This document shows positions 1 through 9,152 of a DNA stretch of 64,000 bases, one piece after another. The DNA comes from Dyadobacter crusticola DSM 16708 (GTDB lineage: Bacteria > Bacteroidota > Bacteroidia > Cytophagales > Spirosomataceae): positions 401,526 to 465,525 of the forward strand of contig NZ_JNJB01000008.1 of assembly GCF_000701505.1 (NCBI RefSeq). Direction: 5' to 3'. The notes under the pieces are model-generated. The model searched no databases and was not told where the DNA came from. It saw only the letters and a program-made list of their open reading frames with translations. Position 1 is the first letter of the stretch; each line of letters starts with the position of its first letter. The position numbers and the translations under genes are program-made.

Positions 1-355
1 AAGCGACGGCACTTCCAGGTACGACTTCCAATACAAAAACACACGTGGCTATAAAACCACAATTGAAGGTCTTTCGTACAAATTCAATCCGGAATACTGG
101 AATTACGCTAAGCTGATTTCCAGCACGTTGAGACACGGAATGCCAATCGAGAAAGTGGTGGACCTCATCGGCAGCTTGCAGCTGGATGAGGCGATTAATA
201 CCTGGAAAGCAGGAGTAGCCCGGGCTTTGAAGCGATACATTCCGGACGGAACCGAAGCAGCAAAACAGAAATGCCAGAATTGCAATTCAACCAACCTGCT
301 ATACCAGGAAGGCTGCCTCACTTGTAAAGACTGCGGCTCTTCGAAATGTGGATAG
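1..355 (+). CDS. nrdJ: Vitamin B12-dependent ribonucleotide reductase, C-terminal end (5' truncated by window)
   Basis: Open frame (frame 2) entering from the left edge and stopping at TAG 353-355; about 117 residues are visible. It ends in a paired-cysteine tail, CQNC then CLTCKDCG and a final KCG. This tail is characteristic of adenosylcobalamin-dependent (class II) ribonucleoside-diphosphate reductases, where C-terminal cysteines re-reduce the active site and can bind zinc. The enzyme makes deoxyribonucleotides without oxygen dependence. The catalytic barrel lies outside the window, so the call rests on the tail and on the preceding motif with RHGMPIEKVVDLIG. The visible part shows no damage. 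Confidence 0.85.
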   Translation, partial: SDGTSRYDFQYKNTRGYKTTIEGLSYKFNPEYWNYAKLISSTLRHGMPIEKVVDLIGSLQLDEAINTWKAGVARALKRYIPDGTEAAKQKCQNCNSTNLLYQEGCLTCKDCGSSKCG

Positions 356-360
356 AGTGG

Positions 361-426
361 CTGTCGGTTGTCAGCTGTCGGCTATCAGACCTAAGATGTT
401 TTCGATTCCAGAGTCTGATAGCCGAC
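361..426. repeat. Short palindromic repeat with tandem CTGTCGG-type units
   Basis: Two 14-nt tandem units (361-374 and 375-388) differ at two bases, with consensus CTGTCGG(C/T)(T/A)TCAG written loosely. The second unit overlaps the left arm of a perfect 14-bp inverted repeat: GTCGGCTATCAGAC at 377-390 and its reverse complement at 413-426, with a 22-nt loop. A related unit occurs at 59591-59631. It lies between nrdJ and the DUF3800 gene. Confidence 0.75.
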
Positions 427-494
427 GGCCGAAAGCCGGAAGCCCGAGGCGCTATCCTATTTCTTATTTCCCACACACACTTAAAAAACAAACG

Positions 495-1229
495 TTGGAA
501 TTCACACTATACATGGATGAAAGTGGAGATCACGGTCTCGACAGAATCGATCCAGGCTTTCCGGTCTTCGTGCTTTGTGGAATACTCTTTTATGAAGATG
601 GCTATCAAAAAATGAGAGATCATCTTAACCAGATCAAAATTAGATTCTGGGGAACAAAAGAGGTTATATTTCACTCCCGAGACATTCGAAAATGTCAGAA
701 AGAATTCCAGATATTGCTCAATCTTGACACCAAAGGAGCTTTTTACAATGAGCTAAATAGCTGCATATCTACGCATTTATTTAAAATTATAGCCGCTTCG
801 ATAGACAAAACCAGGTATATTCAGCGATATGGTCGGATTGCTGACGACCCCTATGAGATTAGCTTGTCTTTCATTATAGAAAGAACGATTTTCTTGCTAG
901 ATGACTTCAAGCATAATTCCAAGTCTATCCGCATCATAATTGAGAAGAGAGGAGAAAAGGAAGACAAAAAGTTGGCAAGCTATTTCGAAAAGGTAAAAGC
1001 TCGCGGAACTGGCTACATTGGCCGTGAAAGAATTCAAGAATACGACCTGAATATAGAATTCAGAGATAAGAAAGACAATATAAACGGTTTACAAGTTGCC
1101 GATCTGGTAGCTTATCCAATTGCCACTCACACCATGCATCCAACAAGAGCGAATCCGGCATTTGATTTGCTAAAACCCAAATTTTACCAGAAACACGGAA
1201 AAATTTTTGGCCTTAAAAGATTCCCTTAA
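495..1229 (+). CDS. DUF3800 domain protein
   Basis: 244 residues from a TTG start at 495. This start was chosen because it gives the complete first beta strand (EFTLY) before the family motif MDESGDHG at residues 7-14. The ATG at 513 would begin inside that motif, and reading further upstream would run through the palindromic repeat. DUF3800 proteins have an RNase H-like fold with acidic active-site residues; D8, E9 and D12, plus D203 in the late motif LQVADLVAYP, fit. The substrate is unknown, and family members are often found on mobile or defence-related DNA. The gene is visibly AT-richer than its neighbours and sits directly after a dispersed repeat, which suggests acquisition. It stands alone and converges on purB. 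Confidence 0.8.
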   Translation: MEFTLYMDESGDHGLDRIDPGFPVFVLCGILFYEDGYQKMRDHLNQIKIRFWGTKEVIFHSRDIRKCQKEFQILLNLDTKGAFYNELNSCISTHLFKIIAASIDKTRYIQRYGRIADDPYEISLSFIIERTIFLLDDFKHNSKSIRIIIEKRGEKEDKKLASYFEKVKARGTGYIGRERIQEYDLNIEFRDKKDNINGLQVADLVAYPIATHTMHPTRANPAFDLLKPKFYQKHGKIFGLKRFP

Positions 1230-1233
1230 GAAC

Positions 1234-1268
1234 AAAAGAGCCATTCCAACTTAAGAATGACTCTTTTT
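1234..1268. terminator. Bidirectional terminator between DUF3800 gene and purB
   Basis: AAAAGAGCCATT pairs with AATGACTCTTTT (one mismatch) and is followed by a T run. A-rich on the left and T-rich on the right, it can serve both converging genes. Confidence 0.7.
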
Positions 1269-1313
1269 GCCGACCGGGAGACACCCCAATCCCAGCACGA
1301 ATATACTAAAAAA

Positions 1314-2669
1314 CTAGTTAGCGTCTTCAACCACACCTAAATAGTTGAACGGACTCAACGCCCTCAGTTCCTCCCGGATTTTTTCTGAGACGTCGAGGGT
1401 TTCTATGAAACGGGAAATGGAGTCGCGCGTGATTTTTTCATTGGTGCGGGTTAGCTCTTTCAGTGCCTCATAAGGTTTTGGATAACTCTCGCGGCGTAAG
1501 ATAGTTTGAATTGCTTCAGAAACTACCGCCCAGTTATCTTCCAGATCTGCTTTCAGCATTTCTCCATTCAATTCGACTTTACCCAAACCTTTAAGCAAAG
1601 AATTCAATGCTATTGCCAAATGCGCCAATGGAACACCGATATTTCGTAAAACAGTAGAGTCCGTCAAGTCGCGCTGTAAACGAGAGATGGGCAACTTTGA
1701 CGCAAAATGCTCGAACAAGGCAGTAGCCAAACCCAGGTTTCCTTCTGAATTTTCAAAATCAATGGGATTTACCTTGTGTGGCATTGCCGAAGAGCCCACT
1801 TCACCAGCCTTGATCTTCTGTTTGAAATAACCCATGGAAATGTAAGTCCACATATCCCGGTTAAGGTCGGTTAAAATGGTGTTTAGCCTTTTAAGACAGT
1901 CGAAAGTAGCGGCGAGATTATCATAATGCTCGATTTGCGTTGTGTGTCTGCTTCTTTTCAAGCCTAAACCTTCCACAAAATGGTTAGCGAATGCCATCCA
2001 GTCCTGTTTTGGATAAGCCACATGATGCGCATTGAAATTACCTGTAGCCCCGCCAAACTTAGCCGATGCCGGGATTTTGTCCAGCATCTCCAATTGCCGC
2101 TCCAATCTTTCCACGAAAACCAGAAATTCCTTGCCTACTCGTGTCGGAGAGGCAGGCTGACCGTGCGTGAAGGCAAGCATTGGCACATTTTTCCATTCAA
2201 TAGACATTCTTTTCAATACAAAAAGAACCTGACGGAAAAGCGGCTTAATCTGGCGTTCCAATGCATCCCGCAAAGAGAGCGGAATGGCGGTATTATTGAT
2301 GTCCTGTGACGTAAGACCAAAGTGAATGAACTCCTGGTAAGTCGCGATATCCAGTTTTTCAAATTGCTCCTTGATAAAGTACTCAACCGCTTTTACGTCG
2401 TGGTTGGTCACTTTTTCGATGTCCTTGATATGTAATGCATCCTGTTCACTAAAATCCTCATAGATTTTGCGCAGTAATGGATATTTCTTCTTGTCAAATT
2501 CTGAAAGCTGAGGCAGCGGCAACTCGCATAATGCGATGAAGTATTCTATTTCAACAAATACTCGGTAATAGATGAGGGCGTACTCAGAGAAATAAGTTGA
2601 TAGTTCTGATACCTGCTTGTAGTAACGGCCATCAACCGGAGAGATCGCTGTGAGTTGATTTAAAGACAT
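1314..2669 (-). CDS. purB: Adenylosuccinate lyase
   Basis: 451 residues. Cleaves SAICAR to AICAR and adenylosuccinate to AMP, two steps of purine synthesis, in the cytoplasm. The fumarase/aspartase superfamily signature GSSAMPHKVNP is at residues 292-302, the THGQPASPT segment with the likely general acid His at about 169, and an early TNHDVKAVEYF block near 88-98. Length matches the long Bacteroidota/E. coli-type enzyme. The start is the ATG at 2669: the in-frame extension to 2678 begins with TTG, and the ATG lies 30 nt below a good -7 promoter box. Monocistronic, divergent from the aquaporin gene. Confidence 0.97.
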   Translation of the reverse strand: MSLNQLTAISPVDGRYYKQVSELSTYFSEYALIYYRVFVEIEYFIALCELPLPQLSEFDKKKYPLLRKIYEDFSEQDALHIKDIEKVTNHDVKAVEYFIKEQFEKLDIATYQEFIHFGLTSQDINNTAIPLSLRDALERQIKPLFRQVLFVLKRMSIEWKNVPMLAFTHGQPASPTRVGKEFLVFVERLERQLEMLDKIPASAKFGGATGNFNAHHVAYPKQDWMAFANHFVEGLGLKRSRHTTQIEHYDNLAATFDCLKRLNTILTDLNRDMWTYISMGYFKQKIKAGEVGSSAMPHKVNPIDFENSEGNLGLATALFEHFASKLPISRLQRDLTDSTVLRNIGVPLAHLAIALNSLLKGLGKVELNGEMLKADLEDNWAVVSEAIQTILRRESYPKPYEALKELTRTNEKITRDSISRFIETLDVSEKIREELRALSPFNYLGVVEDAN

Positions 2670-2698
2670 GATTTTCAATACAGAAATTGATTATCGCG

Positions 2699-2706
2699 CA
2701 AAGTTA
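2699..2706 (-). promoter_or_regulatory. purB promoter, -7 box
   Basis: On the minus strand this reads TAACTTTG, a full match to the Bacteroidota -7 consensus TAnnTTTG, 30 nt before the purB ATG. No clear -33 TTG is seen at the expected distance. Confidence 0.6.
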
Positions 2707-2824
2707 GTGGAATTCGTGGTGCGAAAATGGTAAAAAGGAGACGAAATATTCTTTTTGGGATCAGAGACAGATTATATAAAACTATTCGCATATTTCGCGA
2801 TCCAAACCTTTTTACTTCATTTCT

Positions 2825-3565
2825 ATGCAGCCTTCCCCCTTTGTTGGAGAATTAGTCGGAACTATGGTTCTCATTTTACTTGGTAACGGCGTGGTAGCCA
2901 ATGTAGTTTTGAAAAGTACGAAGGGGTCAAATGGAGGTTGGATTGTGATTACGGCAGGTTGGGCTTTCGCGGTGATGATCGGGATTTTTACGGCAAATGC
3001 ATTCGGAAGCGCGGCTGCACATCTTAACCCCGCGGTAACAGTCGGCTTTGCTGTCTTAAAAAATGATTATACCCTGATTGCCAGCTACATTCCGGCACAG
3101 CTTATCGGTGCATTTCTAGGTGCCGTGCTTGTCTGGCTGCAATACCTTCCGCATTGGAAAGTAACCGAAGATGCTGGTACAAAACTCGCCTGTTTCGCTA
3201 CGGATCCCGCACTGCGTTCTTCCGGACCTAACTTTCTGAGTGAATTTATCGCCACTATTTTATTGATTGTCGGCGTAGTCGCGATTGGCTATGCGGGCAC
3301 TTCTGATCCCGAAAAAGGAGGGATTCCGTCGGGAATAAATCCCTATCTCGTCGGAATGCTGGTGTGGAGCATCGGGCTTTCACTGGGTGGGACCACTGGC
3401 TACGCAATCAACCCGGTTCGTGATCTGGGACCAAGAATTGCGCATGCAATTCTGCCGATACCAAACAAAGGCAGCTCCGACTGGGGCTACGCCTGGATTC
3501 CAGTCGTTGCGCCCATTGCCGGAGCTGTTATAGGAGGCTTGCTCCTCCGTTCTTTTTCGTTTTAG
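2825..3565 (+). CDS. MIP family channel (aquaporin / glycerol facilitator)
   Basis: 246 residues, about six membrane helices, two half-helix loops. The first pore motif is canonical (LNPAVT, NPA at 68-70). The second reads INPVRDLGPR (NPV at 196-198), with Val replacing the usual Ala. The Asp directly after the Arg is the mark of glycerol-conducting members (GlpF group), so a polyol or glycerol channel is more likely than a strict water channel. It moves small neutral solutes passively across the inner membrane. No glpK or glpD is adjacent. The gene stops 5 nt before the end of the convergent alpha-2-macroglobulin gene. Confidence 0.9.
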   Translation: MQPSPFVGELVGTMVLILLGNGVVANVVLKSTKGSNGGWIVITAGWAFAVMIGIFTANAFGSAAAHLNPAVTVGFAVLKNDYTLIASYIPAQLIGAFLGAVLVWLQYLPHWKVTEDAGTKLACFATDPALRSSGPNFLSEFIATILLIVGVVAIGYAGTSDPEKGGIPSGINPYLVGMLVWSIGLSLGGTTGYAINPVRDLGPRIAHAILPIPNKGSSDWGYAWIPVVAPIAGAVIGGLLLRSFSF

Positions 3566-3570
3566 GTTAC

Positions 3571-6500
3571 TTAATCTACCTTGATTTTGCCGCCGCCGGA
3601 GTAGCTCCGGTATTCGCCGCGGTACATTGCGTCAGCTGCTGCCGGGCCAACCGTAAAATTGCCTTTTGAAACAATCCTTACCTGGTAATAGAAGGTCTTA
3701 GCCTGTCTGTCTGCAGTTGTGAAGAAGTGAATTCTGTCATCCCGGATATCATAATATTCCGGTACAGATGCATCTTTGATCCACGGCATGTCACGCGGCT
3801 CGGTAATGCGCGGATTTTCGATTTCAAATCCGGCTGGCAGCAGATCGGTGACTACCACATTATCAATTGGTAGTCCATTCATGCTGGTTAGAGTCAGCTT
3901 TACAACCACCAGATCATTCTGATGAAAAGCGCCAACAGGTGTTCCATTGCGGGTCAGGAATTGCCGGCGAATGCTAAGCCCCTGGTCTTCTTCGGTGTAA
4001 GTACCTGTTGCCGACATTCCTTCCGTTTGTGCAAACCAATACAGATCGCCTTTCCCCTGCGTTTTGATCAATACCTGCTGACCAGCCAAACCTTTCGAAA
4101 TTTTCAGCTCTTTCCCGTTAAAAGTCCCCACCTGTTTATTGCCTGTAGAAACAGTTGCGGTTACCGTGGATCCTGCACTTTTCCTGGCGAGTTTACCCAA
4201 TGCAAGTACAGCGAAAACCGCCTTCTGCGTATTAAGGTAAGATGCCGATTGCACTGCTTGTGACAACTGCCGACCCAATGCAGGAATCTGCAGGTTACCC
4301 GGATCAGATTCCAGCAACGTGTTCAAAACAAGTGACATATTCCGGAGCGGGGAAGAATAACTTTCATCCAAACCCTGCCCTGCATGCTCAGTAACGTATT
4401 TTTTCGGTAACAATGCAGCAAAGCTTCGCGCGTCGCCTGCCAGCTGAAAAGCCGCTGCCAGCAGGTATTTGGAATCGGTAGTCAGCAGCTGCGCATTCTG
4501 TTTGTAATAGTTCATCGAAGGACGGTTCGGATTTCCATTCAATGCGAGTACGTAAAGAGAGTAAATCGCTTCGCGCCTTGCTACCAGTTTGCGGGTTTGC
4601 GTACCGGTGGGTCGGCCTTCATAAGCTAATCCGTCTCCCGTCGATGCGATTACCACTTCCTTGTTGGCAGTGGTACCGGATTGCTGTTTAAGGTAGTCCA
4701 GCGCGCGACTGACGGTTTTGGGATTAACTTCAAATCCAGCTCTTCTTGCTTCTTCCAGAAAGTGTACGGCGTAAGCAGTTGCCCACCAATCTTCCTGCGT
4801 AGCGCCCGGCCACATTCCCATTCCTCCATTATAAAGCTGCTGCGATTCGACTTTCCGGATCGCCTGCTGAATATTGGTCATCGGGTTAAAATCACTTTCG
4901 GCATTTCTCACCATATACACTGGCGCGGCCATTGCTTTTGTAAGATCGGCGAAGTAAATCTGCGGAAATGCTTTTGAAATCGTTTGTTCCAGACAACCGT
5001 AAGGATAGCCCAGCAACGTTGAAAGCGCCTTTCCTCCACCCTGCACGAGCGGCGACCGGCTCAGCACAATCTGGCTCCGGCTTGTGGCAGGAATGAAAGA
5101 GGAGCTCAGGTCGATCAATCCCTGACTGTCACCGGCGATCAATCCCGATTTACTTGTTTTCAGAAGCGGCGAAGCCGGGCGGATTGTCACTTCCGTTTCA
5201 TTGACAAAAGTTTCTCCGAATGCATTGACTTTCACTGTCAGCTTTGCCAGCCCGATTGCTTGCGCCGCTTTCACAAAAAAGGTTGCCCTGCTTTCCTTGC
5301 CAGCCGGAACTGAAATCGTTTGCGCAGGTTGCGCGCCGGCCGACAGTGGGCCTTGCAGCTGTAAAGTCACGGTAGCATTCGCAGCTGTTTTGGTAGTGTT
5401 GCTGATATTAACCGGCAACGTGAGCTCATCGCCCGGACTGAAAAACCGTGGTACCGCGGCACTGATCACAATCGGATCAGCCACTTTCATATTCTTAGCC
5501 GCCGAGCCGAATGCATTATCTTTGTATGCAACGGCCATTACCCGCAAGTCGCCGCTGAATTGGGGGATATCAATGCTAAAACTAGCTTCGCCGCTTCCAT
5601 TGGCCGTAATAATTTTGCTCCAAAAGGACACCAGCTCAGTTCTTCCGTTACTCAACGGATTGATTCTCCTTTCAAGATCAAAACCATCACCTCCGAAACT
5701 GGACTTACTCAGGGAAAGCTCCGGGAATAGTTGTGCATACAAATCGTGGCTGGTTACTTCCAATGCCCTTTTTTGATAGAAATGCGTGTAAATGTCAGGT
5801 GTTTTGAAATTCTTGATCTGTAATATCCCTTCGTCTACAACAGACACGGTAACCTGTGCATTCGGGGCCGTTTTGATTCTGATCTGCTGTTTGACTTTCG
5901 AGCGCGAACTTTCCGCTACTGTAACGGAAACCGGTAACTTTCTGTCCCGATTTTGCACAATTACCGGAGTAAAACCATGTGCAACCGTCAGCGGCATATC
6001 AGAATCGTGCATTTTGCGGATCAGCGTGGCTGTAACAAATACATTGGGCAAATGTTCGTCCTTGATCTTGAAGGTAAGTTCCGCGGCTTTTTTGTCCGTA
6101 GTAAGGATATGTTGTTCCAAAACCTGGTTGCGCTCCAAAGTCACAAGCAAGCGGCCGTCGAAAGGTGTTTTAAAAAGTACCTTCGCTTCGTCGCCTGTTT
6201 CGTAAACTTCTTTGTCGGTTTCCATCAAAACCCTTCCTTCATTGCTTACTTCAAACGAAGAATACTGCGTATTTCCGTAACCATAAGCATAAAAGCTGGC
6301 GAGGGTATAGTGCTTCGCTCCCGGCCTTTTCACCCTTACTTCGTATTCACCGGAGACAGTAGGCGCATAACGGAAAGTTGCCTTACCACCCGGCAAACGC
6401 ATTGTATTGGAATAAACAAGCTTTTCCTTTTTCCGGGAGGTATACCGCAGCTGTTCATATCTTTTCTCTACCACAGTCTGATATTCCAGCTTTACTACCT

Positions 6501-9024
6501 CCACATTTACGCTACTTCCATTTTGCAGCTGTCCCTTTCCATTTATCCCAACGATCTCTACGGGAACAGGCGCATTGGTACCTACATAATGATCGGGTAA
6601 GCGAATCCCGTAAAATATCGGCTGTGTAAATACATCAAATCGCTGCAAGCGATTAACCGGCCTGCCATTTTCGTCAAAAACAGTTACGTAAATTTTCCCT
6701 TCCAGCACACCAATATCTTTCAGCCCGGCGCCAAGTAAGAAGGTTTCCTTTGCCAATCCGTTTTCATTTGTGATACCTTGCCGGGTGTCTTTTGCGAAGG
6801 GATCCTCAGACGGAATGTCGAAAGTGTACTCAGAAAACTCCTTTGGCAGAAACCTTTTTCGTGTAAGTTCATAGTCCATTTCATAAGTCCTGTTCGCTGC
6901 GGGCGGACCAAAAAGATTGACTGCAGTTGCAGTTAATGACACGGGATCACCCACCATATACTCCTTCTTTGCGCCGCTGAGGTCAACCTTGATCCTGTCG
7001 GGCATAAACTCTTCTACGCTGATCGCGTGCGAGCCGAGGAGTATATTATTAGCATTATAAACTTCCAAAACGTAAGTCCCCGTCAGCGCAGCCCGGTCCA
7101 TTTGTACTTCGGTTTCCACCGCACCCTGCTCATTGGTTGTTTTCCGCCAGGTCCGGTATTCCCTTCCATTTGGTGTAACCATCCGCATTTTGAGCGGGAT
7201 TTTGCTTGCTGTGTTCCAGTTGTGATTCCGGAGTACTGTATTGAAGTACATTGTTTCCCCCGGCCGGTAAATATCCCTTTGCCCGTAAGTAAAAGCCTGA
7301 AATCCGGATACATTATCCCGCATGCCCTCCACTTCAAAGCGCGAGGTTTCTACCTGGGTATCATTCAGAACCAGGTAATTAAAATCATCTTCCACACTAG
7401 CTGTCAGCAATGCGACCTTTAACCCTGGTGCCTTTTCTTCCAGCTTATCGACATGCGCAATACCTTTGCTGTCAGTTTTAAGTGTGTGTATAGTCTGATT
7501 ATTGGAACTGATCAATGTGATATCAAGATCAGCAATAGGCTCATTGGTCTGGATAGAATTGGCAAAAACCCATAACTCATCTTTTCCCTGCTTGGCGATC
7601 AAACCAATGTCGGAAATGGAGATCAGCTTTGTGGCACTCAGATACGCTTCATTTGTAGAACGAACGGTTACCAGGTAAATGCCCTGGCGCTTATTTTCGT
7701 CAGGCAATGCAATGTTAAGCGCAGTTACTCCCTTGCTTTTGGGTAAATTCTCGGTATCTACATTCTTGAATACCAGCACATCACTCAAATTACTTTCCCA
7801 ATCGTCGCTATACTGGAAGGCTCCGGTTTCTTGCCATGTATTATCTACTTCACCGTATTCTTTCCAGCGGTTCTGACGTATGTAGTTGAGGATGTTATTT
7901 GCATATAACTTAGAAATACGTACCTGGACCTCAGGAATGTTCACGATCTGAATACCAATGTTCTTAGATCCTTTCCCTGGCAGGTACACTGCTTTTTTAT
8001 TCGTAAATGAAACAGCAGCCGGAAGTTTGCCAAAAAACAGGTCCTTCGAAGTTTCTTCTTCAAGGCTCCGGCCGAGCAATTCTTTTAAGTTTTTGTTAAC
8101 CAGCAGTGTGTAAGTCTCCGTTTCACTAAAATCCCCTCGTAAAATGAACCCGTTAGCAGTTGGTTCTACCTGTTTAATCGTGTCGGGATTGATGCTGAAT
8201 CCTTTTGAAATACTCTCCTTATCCAACTCGTGCGACGTAATCACACGGGCGTAGCCTGCATTGTTTTCAAAACCTGTCTGAACGTCGATCACCTGCAGGT
8301 GCAGCGGCGAAGGCAGGTTTACATTCGTTACCATTGGCTCTTTGCTCACATGTGTTCCATTCAGGATCTTAACTCCCGAATTTACAGTCAGCTTTACCGG
8401 AATCGCATTATTATCGGCTTTTCCCGCCTGGGTAAGCGCAAGTGTCACCTCCTGATCGTTGGACGAAGGCAGGACTTTGAACCCGGCATTGGCATTATCC
8501 ACCGAGATCTGCAACTTCTGAGCAACTTCCTGACCATTGACCGGATAATTGAAAGCCAGCTTGATCCGGGCTTCCTGCTTACCTGTTTCCTGCGATATCG
8601 CCCACCAGCTTTCTGTCGCCGACAAGCTCAAAAAAGGTGTGTGAAAATCGAGCGGCTCTTTCGCAACGTCGTACTTCTTTTCTTCCGCCACTTTCCTGGT
8701 CAGCAGATCGGTCAGCTTTGCCTTGTAAGAAGTTGCCGCGCCAAATCCTGCAACCGGTGAAAATACAAGTTCATTTTCGGCAGTCCATTTGAACTTGCCT
8801 TTCACAGCCGGCTCAAATTGAATGTACTGCGTTGAGTCCCAGCTATTCAGGTCTGCCAGGGATACCAGGTCTTTATTAAAAGTAAAAACAAGATTCTGAG
8901 ATAGGTTGATCTCATCTCCGAAGTTGGTACCTGCAATCCGCACCTCATTCAAAGAAGAGCAGCTATTGATAAGTAAGGCGAGCAGAGGAAGGAAAATGAA
9001 TGCAGACAGGAAATTTTTTTTCAT
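3571..9024 (-). CDS. Alpha-2-macroglobulin family lipoprotein
   Basis: 1817 residues, the largest protein here. The N-terminus has a lipoprotein signal with the lipobox cysteine at C22 (LINSC), so it is membrane-anchored on the periplasmic side. The order follows bacterial A2M proteins: N-terminal macroglobulin/MG1-like domains, A2M_N, bait region, A2M, then the thioester domain with GCLEQ at 1343-1347 (C1344) and a receptor-like C-terminal beta domain. Family knowledge: proteases cut the bait and are trapped covalently by the thioester. Such genes often sit beside the transglycosylase gene pbpC; none is present here. Monocistronic, and converges on the aquaporin gene without a visible terminator. 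Confidence 0.93.
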   Translation of the reverse strand: MKKNFLSAFIFLPLLALLINSCSSLNEVRIAGTNFGDEINLSQNLVFTFNKDLVSLADLNSWDSTQYIQFEPAVKGKFKWTAENELVFSPVAGFGAATSYKAKLTDLLTRKVAEEKKYDVAKEPLDFHTPFLSLSATESWWAISQETGKQEARIKLAFNYPVNGQEVAQKLQISVDNANAGFKVLPSSNDQEVTLALTQAGKADNNAIPVKLTVNSGVKILNGTHVSKEPMVTNVNLPSPLHLQVIDVQTGFENNAGYARVITSHELDKESISKGFSINPDTIKQVEPTANGFILRGDFSETETYTLLVNKNLKELLGRSLEEETSKDLFFGKLPAAVSFTNKKAVYLPGKGSKNIGIQIVNIPEVQVRISKLYANNILNYIRQNRWKEYGEVDNTWQETGAFQYSDDWESNLSDVLVFKNVDTENLPKSKGVTALNIALPDENKRQGIYLVTVRSTNEAYLSATKLISISDIGLIAKQGKDELWVFANSIQTNEPIADLDITLISSNNQTIHTLKTDSKGIAHVDKLEEKAPGLKVALLTASVEDDFNYLVLNDTQVETSRFEVEGMRDNVSGFQAFTYGQRDIYRPGETMYFNTVLRNHNWNTASKIPLKMRMVTPNGREYRTWRKTTNEQGAVETEVQMDRAALTGTYVLEVYNANNILLGSHAISVEEFMPDRIKVDLSGAKKEYMVGDPVSLTATAVNLFGPPAANRTYEMDYELTRKRFLPKEFSEYTFDIPSEDPFAKDTRQGITNENGLAKETFLLGAGLKDIGVLEGKIYVTVFDENGRPVNRLQRFDVFTQPIFYGIRLPDHYVGTNAPVPVEIVGINGKGQLQNGSSVNVEVVKLEYQTVVEKRYEQLRYTSRKKEKLVYSNTMRLPGGKATFRYAPTVSGEYEVRVKRPGAKHYTLASFYAYGYGNTQYSSFEVSNEGRVLMETDKEVYETGDEAKVLFKTPFDGRLLVTLERNQVLEQHILTTDKKAAELTFKIKDEHLPNVFVTATLIRKMHDSDMPLTVAHGFTPVIVQNRDRKLPVSVTVAESSRSKVKQQIRIKTAPNAQVTVSVVDEGILQIKNFKTPDIYTHFYQKRALEVTSHDLYAQLFPELSLSKSSFGGDGFDLERRINPLSNGRTELVSFWSKIITANGSGEASFSIDIPQFSGDLRVMAVAYKDNAFGSAAKNMKVADPIVISAAVPRFFSPGDELTLPVNISNTTKTAANATVTLQLQGPLSAGAQPAQTISVPAGKESRATFFVKAAQAIGLAKLTVKVNAFGETFVNETEVTIRPASPLLKTSKSGLIAGDSQGLIDLSSSFIPATSRSQIVLSRSPLVQGGGKALSTLLGYPYGCLEQTISKAFPQIYFADLTKAMAAPVYMVRNAESDFNPMTNIQQAIRKVESQQLYNGGMGMWPGATQEDWWATAYAVHFLEEARRAGFEVNPKTVSRALDYLKQQSGTTANKEVVIASTGDGLAYEGRPTGTQTRKLVARREAIYSLYVLALNGNPNRPSMNYYKQNAQLLTTDSKYLLAAAFQLAGDARSFAALLPKKYVTEHAGQGLDESYSSPLRNMSLVLNTLLESDPGNLQIPALGRQLSQAVQSASYLNTQKAVFAVLALGKLARKSAGSTVTATVSTGNKQVGTFNGKELKISKGLAGQQVLIKTQGKGDLYWFAQTEGMSATGTYTEEDQGLSIRRQFLTRNGTPVGAFHQNDLVVVKLTLTSMNGLPIDNVVVTDLLPAGFEIENPRITEPRDMPWIKDASVPEYYDIRDDRIHFFTTADRQAKTFYYQVRIVSKGNFTVGPAAADAMYRGEYRSYSGGGKIKVD

Positions 9025-9152
9025 AAGAGCATATAAAAGAACGGATGATCTTTTTTGTAAAAATCACCCGTCTAATTTAACGTATATTGATTAATCACCT
9101 TGAACTTTCCAGCCCAAATGATTTAAAGGATTGAAATCCTTGATAACCGGTA

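Noticed and set aside
348..512. Longer N-terminus for the DUF3800 protein starting at a GTG near 348
   Set aside because: It would translate the palindromic repeat and overlap the nrdJ stop; the family begins just before the MDESG motif.
5201..5776. 191-codon plus-strand frame with hydrophobic stretches inside the alpha-2-macroglobulin gene
   Set aside because: Antisense shadow of a continuous 1817-residue protein with clear domains.
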